From an uncultured Alphaproteobacteria bacterium (GTDB lineage Bacteria; Pseudomonadota; Alphaproteobacteria; Rhizobiales; Rhizobiaceae), in the NCBI GenBank assembly GCA_929200335.1, contig CAKMZG010000124.1, forward strand, positions 2,097 to 7,396: DNA of 5,300 nucleotides, given 5' to 3'. This document shows positions 1 through 2,367 of the stretch, in pieces. The notes beneath the pieces were generated by a model that searched no databases, was not told the origin of the DNA, and saw only the letters and a list, made by a program, of their open reading frames with translations. Position 1 is the stretch's first letter, and each line of letters opens with the position of its first letter. Made by a program: the position numbers and the translations under genes.

Positions 1-1
1 T

Positions 2-217
2 GAAGGTGAGATTTTAGGCACCCAACAATCAGGATTGGCGAAATTTCAACTGGCCGATTTAGAGCATCATCAATCGCTATTAGAAATTGCACGTCAAGAT
101 GCACGGCTCATTGCTCAAGAAAACCCACAGCTTGAAGGTGAGCGTGGCGATGCCCTACGCATTTTGCTCTATCTATTTAATCAAGATAGCGCCATAAAAT
201 TGATTAGGGCTGGCTGA
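2..217 (+). CDS. recG: ATP-dependent DNA helicase RecG, C-terminal fragment
   Basis: This is the last 71 codons of recG, entering from the left edge in frame from base 2 and ending at TGA 215-217. RecG is a superfamily 2 helicase that remodels stalled replication forks and branch-migrates Holliday junctions. The fragment begins GEILGTQQSGLAKFQLADL, the conserved element following the helicase motor (consensus like GE-LGTRQSGLP-FRLADL), continues with an L-E-ARQDAR stretch, and ends in ALRILLYLFNQDSAIKLIRAG, the usual alphaproteobacterial C-terminus. Only this tail is visible, so integrity of the wedge and helicase domains cannot be judged. No convincing terminator follows the stop. The 86 bp to the next gene hold a separate -10 element, suggesting an independent downstream promoter. 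Assignment is from recognised family motifs. Confidence 0.93.
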   Translation, partial: EGEILGTQQSGLAKFQLADLEHHQSLLEIARQDARLIAQENPQLEGERGDALRILLYLFNQDSAIKLIRAG

Positions 218-245
218 TTAATGCAGTATTTTCATTGAATTAAGG

Positions 246-274
246 GGATATTAAGAGAACAATTACATTATAAT
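246..274 (+). promoter_or_regulatory. Probable promoter of the membrane-protein/Fe-S cassette
   Basis: A perfect TATAAT -10 hexamer lies at 269-274. The region a normal spacer upstream (about 246-251, GGATAT) is not a good -35, so the promoter is supported mainly by its -10. Transcription would start near 281, only a few bases before the ATG at 286. This argues that the following gene starts at 304 rather than 286. Read-through from recG is also possible. Confidence 0.4.
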
Positions 275-287
275 ACTAATTAACAAT

Positions 288-293
288 GGGAGG
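288..293 (+). promoter_or_regulatory. Shine-Dalgarno GGGAGG that decides the start of the 68-aa gene
   Basis: GGGAGG at 288-293 lies 10 bases upstream of the ATG at 304. The in-frame upstream ATG at 286 overlaps this same element and has no ribosome binding site of its own, so 304 is the better start. Confidence 0.6.
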
Positions 294-303
294 AAAAACT
301 ATC

Positions 304-510
304 ATGAAAGACCGCATTGCGGCTCATAATGAACGGGTTAAGTTATTGTCAGGCCTATTTAATTCGCTAGGAATCGGTCTAATTGTTTTATCACTTTTGC
401 GCCCTTTAACTGATGATGTAGCCTCTCCATCCTATATTTGGGCAGCTATAGGCCTAGCATTGCACAGCATTTCATACTATATTGTAAAGTACATAAGGCG
501 AAAGGAGTAA
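304..510 (+). CDS. Small two-helix membrane protein, unknown function
   Basis: The gene encodes 68 residues from the ATG at 304; an upstream in-frame ATG at 286 would add MGGKTI but would use the ribosome binding site as coding sequence. The N-terminus (MKDRIAAHNERVKLL) is charged and probably amphipathic. Two hydrophobic segments follow at about residues 14-32 and 44-61, joined by a short loop (RPLTDDVASP), and the chain ends in a basic tail (KYIRRKE). With positive charge at both ends, both termini are likely cytoplasmic, a helical hairpin in the inner membrane. I do not recognise a named family. The stop is 3 bp from the next start and the next gene's ribosome binding site lies inside its last codons, so the two are probably translationally coupled and may work together. 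A toxin-like role cannot be excluded, but nothing in the sequence demands it. Confidence 0.72.
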   Translation: MKDRIAAHNERVKLLSGLFNSLGIGLIVLSLLRPLTDDVASPSYIWAAIGLALHSISYYIVKYIRRKE

Positions 511-513
511 AAA

Positions 514-648
514 ATGGATGACTTCAATCAAATAGGTCTCACGGTTTTAACTATCGCTGCTCTTGCTGCTGCTATCGGCATACCATATCTACGCTGGTCG
601 AGTAAGCGACTTGATGAACGCAATCACAGCCGTCACCCTGCAGAGTAA
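514..648 (+). CDS. Very small single-helix membrane protein, unknown function
   Basis: This encodes 44 residues. The start is well supported: AAAGGAG at 501-507 sits 6 bases before the ATG and overlaps the stop of the preceding gene. The protein has a short acidic N-terminus (MDDFNQ), one hydrophobic segment at about residues 7-26 rich in Ala, Leu and Ile, then an aromatic/basic boundary (YLRWSSKR) and a polar tail (DERNHSRHPAE). By the positive-inside rule the C-terminal tail would be cytoplasmic. It is too short for most gene finders, but its ribosome binding site, membrane topology and position between two co-directional genes (3-bp and 8-bp gaps) support it. It could be a partner subunit or a regulator of the 68-aa hairpin protein; that is inference. 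No family recognised. Confidence 0.68.
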   Translation: MDDFNQIGLTVLTIAALAAAIGIPYLRWSSKRLDERNHSRHPAE

Positions 649-656
649 AATCCTAT

Positions 657-1295
657 ATGTCGCTAGAACAAGCTTTAAAGCATAACGGCCTAAGCATTTT
701 AGGCGCTTGCGACATTGAGCCTTCTGATAACCTTGCTCAAGATTTCAAACAAATTTTGCTCATTGCCCCAGATGAGCCAAAATTCTGGGATATTTTCCAA
801 AACTCTACAGAATATAAGGATAACTTGGATAACCCCTTAGACCGATGGTCAAAACGCGTGATTAATCCAATTGCCGAAAATTTAGACGCTCACCCCCTCT
901 ACCCTTACGATGGGCCACCGTGGCACCCCTTCATACAATGGGCTTTGCGCAGTCAAAGCTGCTTCGTCTCGCCATCTGGCCTATTGGTACATGGCAGTCG
1001 TGGCCTATTCGTCTCATTTCGAGCAGCAATTGCTATCAAAAAGCCACTAGAAATTAGTACCCTAACTAATCCATGTCAGACATGTGCTAACAAGCCCTGC
1101 ATCAAGACCTGCCCTGTTGATGCACTCACCCAAGATAATTACGATGTACCAGAATGCGTCGCCCATATTAAAAGTGATGAACATAGCCCATGCCGTGAAG
1201 GCTGTTTGGTGCGCCGCGCCTGCCCTATTGGCGCAGGCTTAAGACCTCCAGCGCAATCACGGTTTCATATGAATGCCTTTTTAAAAAATAAATAG
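657..1295 (+). CDS. 4Fe-4S dicluster ferredoxin-like protein, QueG-related
   Basis: This 212-residue protein has a first cysteine quartet at C140, C143, C148 and C152, the last followed by Pro (PVDAL), as in a bacterial-ferredoxin [4Fe-4S] motif. A second group is C167, C179, C183 and C189 (ending CPIG), with wider spacing than a standard CxxCxxCxxxCP. The upstream half carries GPPWHPFIQWALRS, then PSGLLVHGSRGLFVSF, which parallel the region before the clusters in epoxyqueuosine reductase (QueG); the C-terminus is QSRFHMNAF. I know this architecture from alphaproteobacterial proteins annotated simply as ferredoxin or 4Fe-4S dicluster protein; its reaction is not established to my knowledge. 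It is about 60% of QueG length, so it should not be called queG. No signal peptide or membrane helix is visible, so it is probably a cytosolic electron carrier or reductase. The start has only a weak ribosome binding site (GAG at 643-645) and probably relies on coupling to the gene 8 bp upstream. Confidence 0.92.
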   Translation: MSLEQALKHNGLSILGACDIEPSDNLAQDFKQILLIAPDEPKFWDIFQNSTEYKDNLDNPLDRWSKRVINPIAENLDAHPLYPYDGPPWHPFIQWALRSQSCFVSPSGLLVHGSRGLFVSFRAAIAIKKPLEISTLTNPCQTCANKPCIKTCPVDALTQDNYDVPECVAHIKSDEHSPCREGCLVRRACPIGAGLRPPAQSRFHMNAFLKNK

Positions 1296-1377
1296 GTGGA
1301 TTGACTTAAATGCTACACGTGCTAATTCACTCACGACTAAACATTTGAATATAAATAATAAAATTTATAAATACTCA

Positions 1378-1405
1378 TTGACAGTAAATTTCATTAAAAT
1401 GAAAT
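1378..1405 (+). promoter_or_regulatory. TTGACA element overlapping an 8-bp dyad
   Basis: A perfect TTGACA (1378-1383) is followed by the inverted repeat ATTTCATT (1388-1395), AA, AATGAAAT (1398-1405). The layout resembles a -35 with an operator in the spacer, but no good -10 lies at the right distance (1401-1406 reads GAAATG). It may therefore be a weak or activator-dependent promoter, or coincidence. A GANTC methylation-type site (GATTC) lies at 1406-1410. Confidence 0.25.
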
Positions 1406-1547
1406 GATTCTTATTTAAAGCTGAAGTCTTTAAAAGATTTCCACAGGCACCTGTGCACGAATCTCTTGAAATTACGTCAAGTGCAAAAAAATATTTATTT
1501 TTTTTGTAGGGTAACTTTTTACCCACTTCAAATTTTACCTATGGTAA
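1388..1547. repeat. Row of seven consecutive inverted repeats
   Basis: Seven dyads follow one another almost without gaps. They are ATTTCATT/AATGAAAT (1388-1405); AAGTCTTT/AAAGATTT with one G-T pair (1424-1440); CACAGG/CCTGTG with a 2-base centre (1442-1455); CTTGA/TCAAG (1465-1481); AAAAAAATA/TATTTTTTT (1485-1504); GGGTAA/TTACCC with a CTTT centre (1509-1524); and TTACC/GGTAA with a TAT centre (1535-1547). A/T-rich DNA yields some dyads by chance, but this density, including the GC-containing CACAGG and GGGTAA pairs, is notable. They could be operators, RNA hairpins or a structural DNA element; none matches a binding site I can name. Confidence 0.5.
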
Positions 1548-1704
1548 TGCTGGGAATTTTAGCGCTTGCACTAACCATTCATAAAAAATCATGTGTTAAT
1601 TTTTCGCATACATCATATTGTATTGATAAAAATGCCACCTACTAGCGCTTGACGAAAAGAGAAAAATTGTTTTACCTTCAACCTATCGGTTAAGAGTAAA
1701 ATTT

Positions 1705-1730
1705 GACCAGTCTTTAACAGTTGGTCTTTT
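1705..1730 (+). terminator. Weak terminator-like hairpin
   Basis: GACCAG (1705-1710) pairs with TTGGTC (1721-1726, one G-T pair) around a 10-base loop, followed by TTTT and then CCC. The stem is short and the U-tract minimal. It would end a short transcript arising from the dyad-rich region, or transcription from the Fe-S cassette about 400 bp upstream. Confidence 0.25.
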
Positions 1731-1790
1731 CCCATTTGTATTGAGTATTTTGTGTTGTTTTCTATCGAGAACAGCGTGGGTTTTGCTTGC

Positions 1791-1831
1791 CAAATTTGAA
1801 CTTGAGCATAGGATTGTTCATCAAATTTGAA
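1791..1831. repeat. Direct repeat CAAATTTGAA, two copies 31 bp apart
   Basis: CAAATTTGAA occurs at 1791-1800 and 1822-1831; each contains the palindrome CAAATTTG. The 31-bp period is about three helical turns. A related inverted copy, TTCAAATTT, lies at 1527-1535. In AT-rich DNA this may be chance; a pair of regulator sites on one DNA face upstream of the nrdJ promoter is the alternative. Confidence 0.3.
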
Positions 1832-1862
1832 AAGAAAAACTCAATAAAACAATATGGGTATT

Positions 1863-1911
1863 AATGCGTGAAAGAACATGTGAAAAAGATGTTTTTTTTC
1901 ATGAAATGCGT
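1863..1911. repeat. AATGCGT direct repeats flanking an A/T-tract hairpin
   Basis: AATGCGT occurs at 1863-1869 and 1905-1911, 42 bp apart (about four helical turns). Between them, AAAGAACAT (1871-1879) can pair with ATGTTTTTT (1889-1897), one G-T pair, in a run of eight T (1892-1899). This could be a weak terminator for upstream transcription or, with the A-tract at 1912-1918, bent DNA or an UP-like element just before the promoter at 1921. Confidence 0.25.
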
Positions 1912-1920
1912 AAAAAAAGC

Positions 1921-1950
1921 TTGCTGTTAATCATTTGTTAATATTATACA
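1921..1950 (+). promoter_or_regulatory. Probable nrdJ promoter
   Basis: TTGCTG (1921-1926) is a fair -35; TATACA (1945-1950, spacer 18) or TATTAT (1942-1947, spacer 15) are candidate -10 elements. A seven-A tract (1912-1918) lies just upstream like an UP element. Transcription would begin near 1957, giving a leader of about 410 nt. The placement agrees with the start of the hairpin series. No start-site data are available, so this is a prediction. Confidence 0.38.
1927..1941 (-). promoter_or_regulatory. CtrA-type binding site
   Basis: The + strand reads TTAA, seven bases, TTAA. The minus strand, read from 1941 to 1926, gives TTAA-CAAATGA-TTAAC, an exact match to the full CtrA consensus TTAA-N7-TTAAC of the alphaproteobacterial cell-cycle regulator. 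It lies between the proposed -35 and -10, a position more consistent with repression than activation. The match is direct; binding and cell-cycle control of nrdJ are inference, and in AT-rich DNA such a site can arise by chance. Confidence 0.4.
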
Positions 1951-2047
1951 TCATAACCTACATTTAGTAGGTCATTGAAATTAACATACTAGATAATGAG
2001 ATAAAGCGGTAAAAATCGCACTCCAAGGGTCAAAGACCAAAGAGCAG

Positions 2048-2083
2048 GAATGCCTTATCATAAGAAATTTGATAAATGCATTC
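2048..2083 (+). repeat. Leader hairpin, two-part 12-bp stem
   Basis: GAATGC (2048-2053) pairs with GCATTC (2078-2083), and TTATCA (2055-2060) with TGATAA (2070-2075). They are separated by an asymmetric C / AT bulge and capped by a 9-base loop. All 12 pairs are Watson-Crick. A possible 17-codon frame (2050-2103) overlaps it. Confidence 0.55.
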
Positions 2084-2101
2084 AAAGGGTGGGGTTAGGC
2101 T

Positions 2102-2145
2102 AATATCAGGCTAGAGGCAATTTAAAGCCATTTGAACCTGATATT
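2102..2145 (+). repeat. Leader hairpin, perfect 9-bp stem with inner hairpin
   Basis: AATATCAGG (2102-2110) is exactly complementary to CCTGATATT (2137-2145). The 26-base loop holds a smaller GGC (2116-2118) / GCC (2127-2129) pairing, so the element can form a hairpin within a hairpin. Confidence 0.55.
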
Positions 2146-2186
2146 TCATTTTATAGAGATGGCAAGGAAGTCATCAAACAAATAGC

Positions 2187-2226
2187 AATGACGAAAGCGC
2201 CGATCGCAAGAAGGCGGAATGTCATT
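2187..2226 (+). repeat. Leader hairpin with purine-rich internal loop
   Basis: AATGAC (2187-2192) pairs with GTCATT (2221-2226), and CGCC (2198-2201) with GGCG (2213-2216). Between them lies an internal loop GAAAG opposite GAAT. The apical loop (2202-2212) is also purine-rich. Two stems enclosing an almost all-purine internal loop is typical of ligand-binding or tertiary-contact RNA modules, though that use is not shown here. Confidence 0.55.
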
Positions 2227-2233
2227 TGAAAAT

Positions 2234-2262
2234 TGGACAAGTTTTTTGAGTAAAATTGTCCA
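2234..2262 (+). repeat. Leader hairpin TGGACAA/TTGTCCA
   Basis: A perfect 7-bp stem, TGGACAA (2234-2240) with TTGTCCA (2256-2262), extends past a G/A mismatch by three T-A pairs. The TTGTCCACA at 2256-2264 also differs by one base from a DnaA box, which I regard as incidental. Confidence 0.5.
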
Positions 2263-2315
2263 CACAGGATAGGTTTGCCTGCATTAAATTTGTATGCGGC
2301 GAGTTAACATGGATC

Positions 2316-2341
2316 AAAACTGATTAAAGCGGATCAGTTTT
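2316..2341 (+). terminator. Terminator-like hairpin just upstream of nrdJ
   Basis: AAAACTGAT (2316-2324) pairs perfectly with ATCAGTTTT (2333-2341) around an 8-base loop; the 3' arm ends in TTTT followed by ATAAAA. The stem is A/T-rich, so alone it would be a weak terminator. It ends 15 bases before the nrdJ ribosome binding site. ATCA at 2313-2316 can also pair with TGAT at 2321-2324, which would exclude this stem. An attenuator or translation-control switch is plausible but unproven. Confidence 0.35.
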
Positions 2342-2356
2342 ATAAAAGAAAAATTT

Positions 2357-2363
2357 GAGGAAG
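2357..2363 (+). promoter_or_regulatory. nrdJ ribosome binding site
   Basis: GAGGAAG lies at 2357-2363, with GAGG 7 bases before the ATG at 2368. It is strong, unpaired in the drawn hairpins, and fixes the nrdJ start. Confidence 0.8.
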
Positions 2364-2367
2364 CATA

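Larger units (their letters stand above)
1956..2341 (+). ncRNA. Structured 5' leader of nrdJ, candidate cis-regulatory RNA
   Basis: Reading 5' to 3', the leader can form a chain of hairpins. They are ACCTAC/GTAGGT (1956-1972); GCGGT/ATCGC with an AAAA loop (2006-2019); GGTC/GACC with an AAA loop (2028-2038); a two-part stem (2048-2083); a 9-bp stem with an inner hairpin (2102-2145); a two-part stem with a purine-rich internal loop (2187-2226); TGGACAA/TTGTCCA (2234-2262); CTGCAT/ATGCGG with one G-T pair (2279-2299); and AAAACTGAT/ATCAGTTTT (2316-2341). Class II reductase genes are often controlled by cobalamin riboswitches, but I find no B12 box or riboswitch core here. I recall that a conserved 'nrdJ' RNA motif has been proposed upstream of such genes; I cannot align this leader to it. 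Function is inferred from position and pairing only. Confidence 0.5.
1296..2367. other. AT-rich non-coding region between the Fe-S gene and nrdJ
   Basis: This stretch of 1,072 bp has no convincing gene on either strand; the few short frames lack ribosome binding sites or recognisable sequence. It divides into four parts. Positions 1296-1377 are featureless. Positions 1378-1547 hold a row of seven inverted repeats. Positions 1548-1920 hold scattered short repeats, A- and T-tracts and two weak terminator-like hairpins. Positions 1921-2367 hold the probable nrdJ promoter and a long, highly structured leader. No tRNA, rRNA or CRISPR pattern is visible. Confidence 0.8.

Noticed and set aside
286..303. 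Start of the 68-aa gene at the upstream ATG (286)
   Set aside because: That ATG overlaps the Shine-Dalgarno sequence serving 304, has no ribosome binding site of its own, and lies almost at the predicted transcription start.
1466..1480. FNR/FixK box (TTGA...TCAA)
   Set aside because: The half-sites are separated by 7 bases, whereas the consensus TTGAT-N4-ATCAA requires 6 between TTGA and TCAA, and the inner T/A are absent.
1541..1645. 34-codon frame beginning MVMLGILALALTIHKKSC, resembling a signal or membrane peptide
   Set aside because: There is no ribosome binding site (the upstream bases are pyrimidine-rich), the start lies inside a dyad, and the rest of the frame has no recognisable pattern.
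1560..1651. Direct repeat TAGCGCTTG at 1560-1568 and 1643-1651
   Set aside because: Only two copies 83 bp apart, with no adjoining element or matching known binding site; too little to support a feature.
1378..2264. Chromosomal or plasmid replication origin
   Set aside because: The region is AT-rich with dyads, but has only one near-match to a DnaA box (TTGTCCACA, 2256-2264), inside a hairpin stem. There is no cluster of boxes, no iterons, and no neighbouring replication gene.
1956..2341. Canonical adenosylcobalamin riboswitch
   Set aside because: It is expected from the gene, but I could not find the B12 box or the conserved GCCACTG-type core; AAGCCATTTGAACCTG at 2125-2140 is only superficially similar.
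1900..2367. NrdR box upstream of nrdJ
   Set aside because: I looked for the ACACWATATATWGTGT type palindrome common before reductase genes and found no acceptable match.
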